64,000 nucleotides of DNA, from the NCBI GenBank assembly GCA_028820325.1, contig JAPPJO010000118.1:1-64000 (forward strand), in the 5' to 3' direction. The stretch is from Gammaproteobacteria bacterium (GTDB lineage Bacteria > Gemmatimonadota > Gemmatimonadetes > Longimicrobiales > Gaopeijiaceae). A model generated the notes under the pieces. The model saw only the letters and a list, made by a program, of their open reading frames with translations. It was not told the DNA's origin and did no database searches. Position numbers and translations under genes: made by a program. The first letter of the stretch is position 1. Each line of letters begins with the position of its first letter. This document shows positions 26,256 to 34,421 of the stretch, in pieces.

Positions 26256-26596
26256 ACGGTCCACACCCGCCGGACACCGGGGACATCGTCTGGCTCGCCT
26301 TCACCCCCCAGGTGGGTCACGAGCAGGCCGGGCGCCGTCCGGCGCTGGTGCTCAGCCCCAGGGACTACAACGGCAGGAGTGGTTTGGCGCTCTTCTGTCC
26401 GATCACATCCAGCCGGAAGGGTTATCCCTTCGAAGTCGTGCTGCCGGCGACGGGCAAGGTCACCGGTGTGGTCTTGGCGGACCAGATCAAGAGCCTGGAC
26501 TGGCGAGCCAGGCGAGCCCGATTCGCATGCAGAGCCTCATCCACGGCCCTGAGCGAGGTACTGGCCAAGCTCTCGGTTCTTCTGAGCCCGCCGTGA
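26249..26596 (+). CDS. mazF: MazF/PemK-type mRNA interferase toxin
   Basis: 115 residues, the usual size for the family. It has the MazF/PemK strand pattern: GDIVWLAFTPQVGHEQAGRR with the conserved glycine and arginine, RPALVLSP, FCPITSS, and GVVLADQIKSLDWRARR near 80. It is an endoribonuclease that cleaves mRNA at short motifs when freed from MazE. The GTG start overlaps the mazE stop by seven bases. It converges with the YfcC-type carrier. Confidence 0.9.
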   Translation: MVDGPHPPDTGDIVWLAFTPQVGHEQAGRRPALVLSPRDYNGRSGLALFCPITSSRKGYPFEVVLPATGKVTGVVLADQIKSLDWRARRARFACRASSTALSEVLAKLSVLLSPP

Positions 26597-26653
26597 GCAG
26601 TCGCCGGATTGCGTCCGACGCGTTGATGGTCTCCAAATGACCGTCGCCCCTCC

Positions 26654-28030
26654 TTACTGCAGCCCGATCCCCAGCGCGACCCAGATCGCCACCATGCCGA
26701 TGGCGACCAGCCCCAGGTAGAGGGGCCCCACGTAGCGGATCCAGTCCTCGTAGCGAATCTTCGCGGACGCCAGGATCGCCATCAGCGCCCCGTTGGTGGG
26801 GGTGAGCAGCTCGCACAGCCCGGCGCCGTACTGGTATGCGAGCACGGTCACCTGGCGCGACATGCCGAGCAGGTCGGAGAGGGGCACCAGCACCGGCATG
26901 GTCAGCACGGCCTGCCCGCTCACGCTGGGGACCGGCACATGGATCGCCGCCTGGGCCGCCACCATCCCGAAGGCGGACGCCAGTACCGGCAGCCCCTCCA
27001 GGGGCGTGAACAGCCCGTGCACGATGGTGTCCACGACACGGCCGTCCTGCAGCACCACGTAGATGGCGCGCGCGAAACCGATCAGCAGGGCGGCGAAGGT
27101 CATCTCGCGGAAGCCGCGCAGGTAGGCCTCGGTGGTACCGGCCACGCCGAGCCCCGCCAGAACGCCCACGATCACGCCCATGATGAAGAAGGCCGCCGAG
27201 AGCTCGTTGAACCCCCAGCCCCACAACAGCATGCCGATGACCGCCAGCCCGAAGGCAGATCCCACCAACGCGAAGATCCCCCAGTCCGAGGCGCGTACGC
27301 CTTCGCCTTCATCGCCGCCCTCCGCCGGCTCCTCCATCCCGGCCCCGGCCCCATCCCCGGCCTGACCTCGATCCCGCGTCCGGTGCGCATAGCGCATGGT
27401 CATCGCAATCCAGAACCCGAGCGCGATCAGCAGAAACACGATCCGGAACAGCGCGCCCGAGGCCAGCGGCAGCTCCGCAAGCTGTTGCGCGATCGCCACC
27501 TGGAAGGGGTTGATGGGGCTGAAAGCGGAACCCACGAACGCGGCCCCCGCGCTCATCGCCACCGCCACCATCGCGTTGAAGCCGAGCCGGCGCGTGAGGA
27601 TCAGCAGCACCGGAATCAGCGGAATGATCTCCTCCTGCAGGTTCTGGACGACGCCGCCTATGGCGAAGGGAACGGCCACCACCGGGATGATGAGCAGATC
27701 CCGTCCCTGCAGCGCCCGGGTCAGCGACGTCACGCCCCGCCGGAGCGCGCCGGTCGCGTCCACGACCGTGAAGGCGCCGCCGATCAGGAAAACGAGGAAG
27801 ATGATGTCGGCCGCGTCGATCATTCCGCGCGGCAGCGCGACCATGGCCTCGAAGAGGTTCACCGGATTGGGCTCGACCTCCTCGTATGTTCCCGCGACGA
27901 CCACGACGCGCCCGGTCGCCTCGTCGTCTCGGCGCTCGTACTCGCCGGCGGGCAGCAGATAGCTCGCGGCGGCGGCAAGAATCACGCCGGCCGTCAGCAG
28001 CACCAGGGGATGGGGGACGCGAAGCTTCAT
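26654..28030 (-). CDS. YfcC-type (C4-dicarboxylate/basic amino acid) carrier
   Basis: 458 residues and about 11-12 membrane helices. It matches the YfcC / DcuC-AitC group: an N-terminal PHPLVLLTAGVILAAAASYLLPAGEY stretch, NPVNLFEA near 55, GAAFVGSAFSPINPFQVAIAQ near 160, and a C-terminal ELLTPTNGALMAILA near 415. These are proton- or exchange-driven carriers of amino acids or dicarboxylates. An acidic Glu/Gly-rich cytoplasmic loop lies near 225-250. GGAG sits eight bases before the start. It is third in a tight operon after the propeller-amidohydrolase and lipoprotein hydrolase (3-base gap), suggesting uptake of the products they release. Confidence 0.85.
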   Translation of the reverse strand: MKLRVPHPLVLLTAGVILAAAASYLLPAGEYERRDDEATGRVVVVAGTYEEVEPNPVNLFEAMVALPRGMIDAADIIFLVFLIGGAFTVVDATGALRRGVTSLTRALQGRDLLIIPVVAVPFAIGGVVQNLQEEIIPLIPVLLILTRRLGFNAMVAVAMSAGAAFVGSAFSPINPFQVAIAQQLAELPLASGALFRIVFLLIALGFWIAMTMRYAHRTRDRGQAGDGAGAGMEEPAEGGDEGEGVRASDWGIFALVGSAFGLAVIGMLLWGWGFNELSAAFFIMGVIVGVLAGLGVAGTTEAYLRGFREMTFAALLIGFARAIYVVLQDGRVVDTIVHGLFTPLEGLPVLASAFGMVAAQAAIHVPVPSVSGQAVLTMPVLVPLSDLLGMSRQVTVLAYQYGAGLCELLTPTNGALMAILASAKIRYEDWIRYVGPLYLGLVAIGMVAIWVALGIGLQ

Positions 28031-28033
28031 CGC

Positions 28034-28783
28034 CTATCTCCCTTCCATCCACTGCACCAGCGCATCCTGCGCGACGATCAGCACATGGCCCTGTCCCGGA
28101 AGGATGTCGAGCGTGACCTCCGCTCCCGCGTCCTGCAGGCGCTCCGCCGTGGTCTCCGATCCCTCGACCCAGCGGGCGTCGCCCTCGCCCACCATCATCC
28201 AGACGGGCACCCCGGCCAGCGATTCCAGCGATTCCTCGCCCGCGTAGCGCCCCGGCATCGCGATGATGCCTCCGACACGGTCCGGTACCGCAAGCGCCGC
28301 GTGGAAGACCCCGATCCCGCCCGCGGACGCGCCCGTCATGACGATGTCGGCGGACGCACCCGCGAAGTTCTCGTCGATCCAGCCCATCACGGCGGACATG
28401 ACGGCCGTTGCGTCCTCATCCAGATCCGGGCCGTAGGTCTCCACGCCGACGACCGCGTATCCCACCGCCGGCGCCGCCTGGTCCCAGTACGAATCGATCA
28501 GTCCCAGCAAGAGGCTCGCATCGCCCGCGCCCCACGGGAACGCCACCACGACGCCCATTGGAGCCACCTCCGGGCGCACGACGGCGATGCTCACGTCGGA
28601 CCCCGACTCCATCGGCAGCCGGATCCACTCCGGAAACTGCGGTAGCTCGGGCGCGATGCCGTTGTCGGCTCCGCAGGCGAGGGCAAGCGTGACGAGGGAC
28701 GCCGCGAGAGCCCCGGCACGCGGAACCGTGCGGGGCTGGACCGGCTGAAGCTGGCCCGTGCGGGCCCGGCCCGGCCCGGTCAT
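28034..28783 (-). CDS. Lipoprotein alpha/beta hydrolase
   Basis: About 249 residues. The N-terminus has a hydrophobic run and lipobox LALAC with the lipidated cysteine at 37. The remainder is an alpha/beta-hydrolase: nucleophile elbow GASAGG near 138, an aspartate in GEGDARWV, and the acid-base histidine in GQGHV near 230, giving a complete Ser-Asp-His triad. It is most like esterase/dienelactone hydrolase-type or peptidase-like enzymes. The start ATG overlaps the stop of the upstream amidohydrolase (ATGA). It is probably a periplasm-facing esterase or peptidase in a degradation operon; the substrate is unknown. Confidence 0.75.
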   Translation of the reverse strand: MTGPGRARTGQLQPVQPRTVPRAGALAASLVTLALACGADNGIAPELPQFPEWIRLPMESGSDVSIAVVRPEVAPMGVVVAFPWGAGDASLLLGLIDSYWDQAAPAVGYAVVGVETYGPDLDEDATAVMSAVMGWIDENFAGASADIVMTGASAGGIGVFHAALAVPDRVGGIIAMPGRYAGEESLESLAGVPVWMMVGEGDARWVEGSETTAERLQDAGAEVTLDILPGQGHVLIVAQDALVQWMEGR

Positions 28784-31700
28784 CGGCTCCCCCGGTCCCA
28801 GTAGCCCACAGGCCGGTTGTCCATCCGCCAGGCGTCCGGGTCGACCCACCAGTGCTCCCCGTACGGCTCCCGGCCGGGCCACACTTCGTCGAGCGTGAGC
28901 GCGTCCCGCACGATGCCCCCCTGCACCACGTACATGATGTCGGTGGTGTTGCGGATGTCGTCCAGCGGGTTCGAGTTGAGCACCAGCAGATCCGCGAGCT
29001 TGCCTTCCTCGATCGAGCCGATGTCCGCCTCGGCGCCCAGGAACACCGCGCCGTGCAGGCTCGCGACCTCGAGCGCGGTCATCGGGTCCGTGGCCGACTC
29101 GACCATCCAGATCTCCCAGTGGGAACCGATGCCATGGGCCTGCCCGTGCGATCCGATCGCGCCCCAGCCGCCCGCCTCGATCACGTCCATCATCCCCAGG
29201 GCGATGAGCGGGAAGCTGTAGTCAGTGTCGGGACGCTCCCAGCGCCGGCGCATGTGGGGGATGACCTGGCGCCAGGGCAGCCATTCGCGCTGCTTCGGGT
29301 CAAGCCAGACCTCGCTCTCCGCGAAGAAGAACTCCTCGTTCCAGGGCCCGATCCCGCCCACGATGAAGGTGGGCGAGTAGATGGCGCCCGTCTCGCCCAG
29401 GAAACGGCTGAGATCGCGGTACATGGGCAGGTAGGTCATGGGATGCTCGAACGCCGTCTGGCCATCCATGATCATGCCGATGGTGTACGGGGTGTCGTTG
29501 TTCTCGGAGGTGACCATCAGCCCCTTCCGGCGGGCGATGTCCGACACCCACTGGCGCTGGTCGCGGCGGGGCTGCAGGTACTGCTTGAGTGCGGTGGCGC
29601 CCCACGATGCCAGGCGGTTGATGTTCTGCTCGGCGACCTCGTAGCTGGTCAGGTCGTTCTGGCGGGCGGCGTCGCCGCGGTAGAGGGGATCGCCGGTGGA
29701 GTAGGTCCGCGGTCCCACCACTTCGCCAGCCCGGATCAGCTCCGCGCTGGCGAAGACGTTCTGCGACCACATCGAGTTGTCGAGGTTGGTCGTGACCCCG
29801 TAGGCGAGATAGATGGCCGACTCGAAGTCGCGCCTGGGGATGAGCCCCTTGTGCTCGCGGTAGTGGTGTGCGTGCATGTCGATGAAGCCGGGGACGATGG
29901 TCTTCCCGGTCATGTCCATGGTCCGGTCGGCCCCGGAGACGTCGCAATCGCCGACGCAGGCGATGCGGCTGCCCTCGATGAGCACCGTGCCGCTCTCGTG
30001 CACGGCGCGCTCGTCGAGGGTGACGACGCGCGCGTTCGTCAGGGCGAGGGTGCCGGAGGGGATGCGCCGATCGACGCTGAGGCGGATGGCCATGGTGTCG
30101 GTGGCCGCTGTCGCTACGTCGTGCACGAAGAAGGACTGGCCGCTCCCGAATTCCAGCCGGTCGTTGTCGAGCCAACGCGGAAAGAGGCCTCCTTCGGTGG
30201 TCAGCCGCGTGACCGGGACGGGGGCGCCGGTCTTTTCGAGCGCCACCGGCCCTCCTCCCGCGCCACCCGGTGGCAGCGGGGCCCAGAAGACGTTGTCGCC
30301 CTCCTGAAAGGCCACCCGGTCGCCGCCGGGCGACACGACGAACTCGTCGCCGTAGGGGATGGTGGCGTGCACGCGCGGGCCGGAGCCGTCCGGCGCGATC
30401 GACATTAGGGCGGTGACGTTGTCGCCGTCTTCCGCCTCGTGTCCCGCGGGGAAATGGATGCGCCCCTCGGGCCCGAAGGAAGCGCGCGTGATCTGGCGCC
30501 TGTTGCCGAGCAGCCCGCCGGCGCCGCTGGGGATGGTGGTGATGCGCTCCTGCGCACCTCCCGCCGTGGCGACGCGCCAGAGCTCCCAATACGGGTTCTG
30601 GGTCGCGGACCGGGCCCGGGAGGCCGCACCGCTCCCCCGGGTCACCACGATCTCGGAGCCGTCGGGCGCCCACACCGGATGCACGTACTCCGAGGGTGAG
30701 GTGGTCAGCTGCTCGGGGGCGCCGCCGCCGGACGGTATCTTCCAGACATGGCCGCCCTCTCCCCCCTCCCAGGTGGTGTAGGCCACCCACCGGCCATCCG
30801 GCGACCAGGCTGGCGAGTACTCGAAGGGGCCGTCCCCGGACGTGAGCCGGGTGGGGGCGCCCCCTCCGGCCGGCGCGAGCCAGATCCTCCCCACGGCTTG
30901 GAAGGCGACGCGCGAGCCATCCGGCGAGAGGGCGTACCAGCGGAGCATCTTCGCATCGAAGGGCCCGTCGTCGATGCGGAAGTTCGCGCGCGTCATCTCC
31001 GAGACGGTGCGTTGTACGCGGGCCGAGAAGGGCACGGTGGTCACGTCCCCGCTGGCCACCTCCAGCCTGTGGATCTTCCCTCCCTGGGTGATGACGATGC
31101 CGGAGCCGTCCGCCGTCCAGCCGTAGCCGGGCAGGATGCGGAGCGTCTTGATGCCCTCCGCGTTGTCGACCGTGATCGGGTCCATCGCCACGTGCTCGCG
31201 TCCCGTGTCCAGATCCCGGATCCAGAGCGCGGTGCGCGGCCCGAAGGTGTGGCCCCGGTAGGAGATGGTGCCCCCCGCGATACGCCGCGCGAAGGCCAGG
31301 TGGCGGCCGTCGGGGGAGATCTCGGCGGCGTACGCGCTCCCGCTCGAGGCGCGCACCTGCTGGGCCGCAGTGCCGCTGGTGATGTTGACGATCTCGCCGC
31401 TCGCCAGATCCTTGCGCCGCACCTGCCAGTGGCCCGCGAGGGCGTCGCGGCCCTGGAGCCCGGACGGCCCGGTGTAGACATGGAAGTAGAGGTAGCGGCC
31501 GTCGCTCGAGGGCGAGGGCCAGGCGGCCTGGGGCTGGTCGCCCACGACCTCAAGCCCGCCGCCGCCGTCCCGGTGGTACATCCAGATGCCCCCGCCGCCG
31601 CCGCCCGGCGTGGTGTTCTGGCGGCGCACGAAAATGTAGTTGCCGTCCGCCGACCACGCCGGCTCCACCGCCCGTATGGCGCCATCGACGAATACCGGGC

Positions 31701-32166
31701 GCGGGTTCGACCCGTCCGCGTCCATGACCCACAGGTTGTTCTGCCCCTCCCGGTCGCTTATGAAGGCGATCGTCGACCCGTCGGGCGAATACCGGGGGTG
31801 GTAGTGGGTGGCCACCCCCGTGCCCCCGGTGAGCAGCTCGGCCTCGCCCCCGCCATCCGCCGGAACGCGGTAGACATGGCCCAGCAGATCGAAGGCGATC
31901 CAGCGGCCATCGGGCGAGATGTCCATCGACATCCACGTCCCTTCTTCCGTGGTGAAGTCGATGTCGCGGGTCTCGCCCCGGGCCAGGGTCACGTCCCATT
32001 CATCGTCATCCCCGCCCCCGGCTTCCTGGGCAGCGAGAGAAACGCCGGGCACCAGGACCGCGACGAGGATGACCGCGAGCCCGGCAGGACCACGCCGGGC
32101 TGCCCGCGAAGCGGCCACGCCGGTGAACGACGATCGGATCGTGGGAAAAGGACGGATGGGGCGCAT
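28780..32166 (-). CDS. Secreted TolB-propeller amidohydrolase (about 1128 aa)
   Basis: 1128 residues. The signal peptide has a core at about 28-45 and cleavage near SLAA. Residues of roughly 75-640 hold PD40/TolB-like repeats with SPDGRWIAFD-, YSPDGSTIAFIS- and WAPDGSEIV-type motifs. The C-terminal part, roughly 690-1110, is an amidohydrolase barrel with HAHH near 762-765, histidines in SEHP-like positions, and an IGSHGQAHGIGSH segment near 1010. This fusion is known in secreted amidohydrolases, in which the propeller probably positions a peptide substrate. The ATG has GGAG eight bases upstream. It leads the operon with the lipoprotein hydrolase and YfcC-type carrier, coupled by a four-base overlap. 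Confidence 0.85.
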   Translation of the reverse strand: MRPIRPFPTIRSSFTGVAASRAARRGPAGLAVILVAVLVPGVSLAAQEAGGGDDDEWDVTLARGETRDIDFTTEEGTWMSMDISPDGRWIAFDLLGHVYRVPADGGGEAELLTGGTGVATHYHPRYSPDGSTIAFISDREGQNNLWVMDADGSNPRPVFVDGAIRAVEPAWSADGNYIFVRRQNTTPGGGGGGIWMYHRDGGGGLEVVGDQPQAAWPSPSSDGRYLYFHVYTGPSGLQGRDALAGHWQVRRKDLASGEIVNITSGTAAQQVRASSGSAYAAEISPDGRHLAFARRIAGGTISYRGHTFGPRTALWIRDLDTGREHVAMDPITVDNAEGIKTLRILPGYGWTADGSGIVITQGGKIHRLEVASGDVTTVPFSARVQRTVSEMTRANFRIDDGPFDAKMLRWYALSPDGSRVAFQAVGRIWLAPAGGGAPTRLTSGDGPFEYSPAWSPDGRWVAYTTWEGGEGGHVWKIPSGGGAPEQLTTSPSEYVHPVWAPDGSEIVVTRGSGAASRARSATQNPYWELWRVATAGGAQERITTIPSGAGGLLGNRRQITRASFGPEGRIHFPAGHEAEDGDNVTALMSIAPDGSGPRVHATIPYGDEFVVSPGGDRVAFQEGDNVFWAPLPPGGAGGGPVALEKTGAPVPVTRLTTEGGLFPRWLDNDRLEFGSGQSFFVHDVATAATDTMAIRLSVDRRIPSGTLALTNARVVTLDERAVHESGTVLIEGSRIACVGDCDVSGADRTMDMTGKTIVPGFIDMHAHHYREHKGLIPRRDFESAIYLAYGVTTNLDNSMWSQNVFASAELIRAGEVVGPRTYSTGDPLYRGDAARQNDLTSYEVAEQNINRLASWGATALKQYLQPRRDQRQWVSDIARRKGLMVTSENNDTPYTIGMIMDGQTAFEHPMTYLPMYRDLSRFLGETGAIYSPTFIVGGIGPWNEEFFFAESEVWLDPKQREWLPWRQVIPHMRRRWERPDTDYSFPLIALGMMDVIEAGGWGAIGSHGQAHGIGSHWEIWMVESATDPMTALEVASLHGAVFLGAEADIGSIEEGKLADLLVLNSNPLDDIRNTTDIMYVVQGGIVRDALTLDEVWPGREPYGEHWWVDPDAWRMDNRPVGYWDRGSR

Positions 32167-32297
32167 GGATGTTCTCCCGGGGTCGAGGAGTCGCGTTCTT
32201 CACCAGCGGCGAGCCTGAGGCTCTCCACCCCGCGTGGGGGGTGGCACCTCTGGAGATAGAGCGCGGGCAGCTTCCCGAGCAAGGTGGATCCGTGTGC

Positions 32298-33374
32298 CTA
32301 CTCCCTCCCGCGCCGGCGCCGAAGCGACGCCCGCCGCTGCCGGTAGCTCGCGTACGCCCCGGGATGGTCCTCGGTGGCGCGCGCGGGCTCGGAGAAGGCG
32401 GTCAGGTGCAGTGCCGTCTCCTGATGGACCAGCGCCCCCGCGATCGCGCCCCTCGCCACGATCCCGACGTCATGCCCCAGCGCGACGGCCGGGTGAATGT
32501 CGAACGCCCCTTCCCGCAGACGGTCCACGAAGGCGCGCGCGTCCTCCGGCTTTGCAGCCCCGTCTCGAGCCGGCGGCCGCTCCATCGCGTCGATGGCGTA
32601 GCTGCGCACCAGCTTGGGGAAGAAGGCCGCGAATGTCTCGTGCCTGTCGAAGAGATCCATGCCGAACTGGCGCGGACCGGTGACGAAGATGGCCCCGACC
32701 TGACCGGACTCCAGGGACAGCTTCTCGACGTATTCGTCCAGCGTGCCCTCATGGCGCTCGTAGATCGCGCTCATCGCCTCGGTGGGCGAGTGCGCCTCCA
32801 TGCGGGCGGCCTTCTCGCTGAGGTCGTCCCACACCGCGCCCTGGTCGGAGCGCCGCGTCCCGCTGGTGCGCATCGATTCCTGCACGCCGCGGAGTCTCGC
32901 CGCGCGCCCGCGGCTGTACTGCACCCGCTCGGTCACCGCGAAGTCGGGCCGGCTGTAGCTCCAGCGCCCGGCCTCCACGCACGACACCGGAATGGTTGTG
33001 GTGCGCTTGGCCGGCACCAGCAGCGTGAGGTTCGCGATGCGGTTCTGCTTGGCGCCCACCAGCTCCTCGCCGTCGACGATGAGCACGTCGGAGTCGGACC
33101 GGTTCTCGACCGCGAGATTGGGGACGCTGCCCTCGTTCTGCACTTCGCGCACGGAAACCAGCCCGGAGCTAAGTCCCTCCTCTAAAAGCACATAGCGGAC
33201 GGTGCTCCGGAGATCCGAGGACAACGGGAAAACGGTCAACCCCGCGAAATGCGTGGGCTTTCCGATCGAGAGGCTGGACAGCGCGGTCCTGGCGCTGGAG
33301 ATGGGGGTTTCGCTGGTGCGGGCGGTGGGTTCAGTGGTGCGGGCGGTGGGTTCGGCGGGGGATCGATGGCGCAT
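32298..33374 (-). CDS. ARPP-1-family (DUF6569) domain protein
   Basis: About 358 residues. The core is the ARPP-1 family pattern: VRYVLLEEGLSSGLVSVREV near 60, DVLIVDGEELVGAKQNRI near 98, then IPVSCVEAGRWSY near 133. The first 30 residues are a Thr/Pro/Arg tandem repeat (TEPTART twice). The family was named for association with ADP-ribosylglycohydrolase and rhodanese-phosphatase genes. The molecular function is unknown and no catalytic residues are established. ATG 33374 is favoured because AAGGAG lies eight bases upstream. It diverges from a MerR-type regulator across a 149-base control region with a strong promoter, so it is probably the main target of that regulator. Confidence 0.78.
   Translation of the reverse strand: MRHRSPAEPTARTTEPTARTSETPISSARTALSSLSIGKPTHFAGLTVFPLSSDLRSTVRYVLLEEGLSSGLVSVREVQNEGSVPNLAVENRSDSDVLIVDGEELVGAKQNRIANLTLLVPAKRTTTIPVSCVEAGRWSYSRPDFAVTERVQYSRGRAARLRGVQESMRTSGTRRSDQGAVWDDLSEKAARMEAHSPTEAMSAIYERHEGTLDEYVEKLSLESGQVGAIFVTGPRQFGMDLFDRHETFAAFFPKLVRSYAIDAMERPPARDGAAKPEDARAFVDRLREGAFDIHPAVALGHDVGIVARGAIAGALVHQETALHLTAFSEPARATEDHPGAYASYRQRRASLRRRRGRE
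33315..33356 (+). repeat. Two-copy 21-bp tandem repeat inside the ARPP-1 gene
   Basis: Two adjacent 21-base units (33315-33335 and 33336-33356) share 18 identical bases and then differ in the final three. On the minus strand they encode the repeated TEPTART segment near the N-terminus of the ARPP-1 protein. A copy-number change here would stay in frame. Confidence 0.75.
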
Positions 33375-33393
33375 GATCGTGTCTCCTTGTATA

Positions 33394-33471
33394 TTGTCAG
33401 TAATCACCAGTTGTCATCAGTATACAGACTCGGTTGGCCCATGTCAACAGTAGTTGTCAGATTACACCAGT
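33394..33471. promoter_or_regulatory. Operator-like 18-bp direct repeat flanking the ARPP-1 promoter
   Basis: Two 18-base copies, at 33394-33411 and 33454-33471, agree at 16 of 18 positions (TTGTCAG, two variable bases, then TCACCAGT or ACACCAGT). They start exactly 60 bases apart. Further TGTCA boxes sit at 33413 and 33442. The copies bracket the -35/-10 pair, one just upstream and one at the transcription start, as expected for repressor or MerR-type operators. Confidence 0.6.
33419..33447 (-). promoter_or_regulatory. Near-consensus sigma-70 promoter for the ARPP-1 gene
   Basis: On the minus strand the -35 TTGACA (33447-33442) matches consensus exactly. It is 17 bases from the -10 TATACT (33424-33419), which matches at 5 of 6. 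The predicted leader is about 37 bases and includes AAGGAG before the ATG at 33374. It is the strongest promoter I could find in this GC-rich window. Confidence 0.75.
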
Positions 33472-33523
33472 AAACGACACTTGAAGCGGGCGAGCAGACG
33501 CCGGCGGTCCTGAGAGGCAGAGA

Positions 33524-34387
33524 ATGGGCAGCTACACCACGAGCGAGCTGGAGCGCGACACCGGGTTCGGCCGGAGGACGATCGCGTACTACGTGCAGGA
33601 GGGCCTGCTTCCGCGGGTGGGCCGGCGAGGGCCGCGCACCCGCTATCCCGAGCTGGTGCGGGATCGGCTCCTCTTCATTCGCCGCGTGCGCGAGGCCGAG
33701 GCGGAGAGCGAGATCCGGCCGGTGCCCCTCCGCGAGCTGCGCGAGCTGTTCGAGGCCCTGCCCCCCGGGCTGGTCGCGAGCGTCGCCGCCGGCGATACCC
33801 CGATGACCTCCGACATCGTCTCGCTCGCGTCCCTCGAGCAACGCTCCATGGTCGACCGGGTGGCCGCGCTCAGGAAGCGGCTCCTGGCCCAGGGGCCCGC
33901 GCCAATGCCCGCGCCCCCGTTCACCGAGGACCGGACGCCCGACCTGCGGACCATGGAAGAGCTCGAACCCCAGGGAGACATAGACGACCTCGCGGTGGCT
34001 ACGCCGCGGGACATCGAGGAGCCCGGCGCGATGTACCTGGCCGCCCCTCGGCCTCCGGCATCCCTGTTCGAGGACGACGTGGCGGCCGACGCCGCTGACC
34101 GGCATCCGAGCACGGGCGATCCGGACGAGGAAGCCGATACCCTCGCGAATCAGCTGTCCTGGGTGCTGAATGAGCTGCGGTCCCAGGCCCGGCGGCGCCG
34201 CGAACTCGCTCCGGACTCCATCGACACCTGGTCGCAGGTCGAAGTCAGTTCCGACATCCGGCTCTCGATCCGGGGGATGGCGGATGAGGACGCGTTCCTC
34301 CTGCGCGTCGCCGGCCGCCTGCTGCGGCAGGTGCTGGAGAGCCGCAGTTCGCTTGTGGAGCGAACCCCGGGCGAACCCGGCGAGTAG
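33524..34387 (+). CDS. MerR-family transcriptional regulator
   Basis: 287 residues. The N-terminal winged-helix (1-60) has the MerR form: YTTSELERDTGFGRRTIAYYVQEGLLP, then a TRYPELVRDRLLFIRRVREAE wing and helix. The following 220 residues are unusual for MerR: acidic, Pro/Asp-rich, then a final segment (about 215-280) with amphipathic helices. It has no cysteine-based metal-sensing motif, so an unknown ligand or the ARPP-1 product is more likely than a metal. GAGAGG lies six bases before the ATG. It is divergent from the ARPP-1 gene across the repeat-flanked promoter. Confidence 0.85.
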   Translation: MGSYTTSELERDTGFGRRTIAYYVQEGLLPRVGRRGPRTRYPELVRDRLLFIRRVREAEAESEIRPVPLRELRELFEALPPGLVASVAAGDTPMTSDIVSLASLEQRSMVDRVAALRKRLLAQGPAPMPAPPFTEDRTPDLRTMEELEPQGDIDDLAVATPRDIEEPGAMYLAAPRPPASLFEDDVAADAADRHPSTGDPDEEADTLANQLSWVLNELRSQARRRRELAPDSIDTWSQVEVSSDIRLSIRGMADEDAFLLRVAGRLLRQVLESRSSLVERTPGEPGE

Positions 34388-34421
34388 CCGCCGGACCGGC
34401 GGGGAGCGGGGCCTCAAGGCC

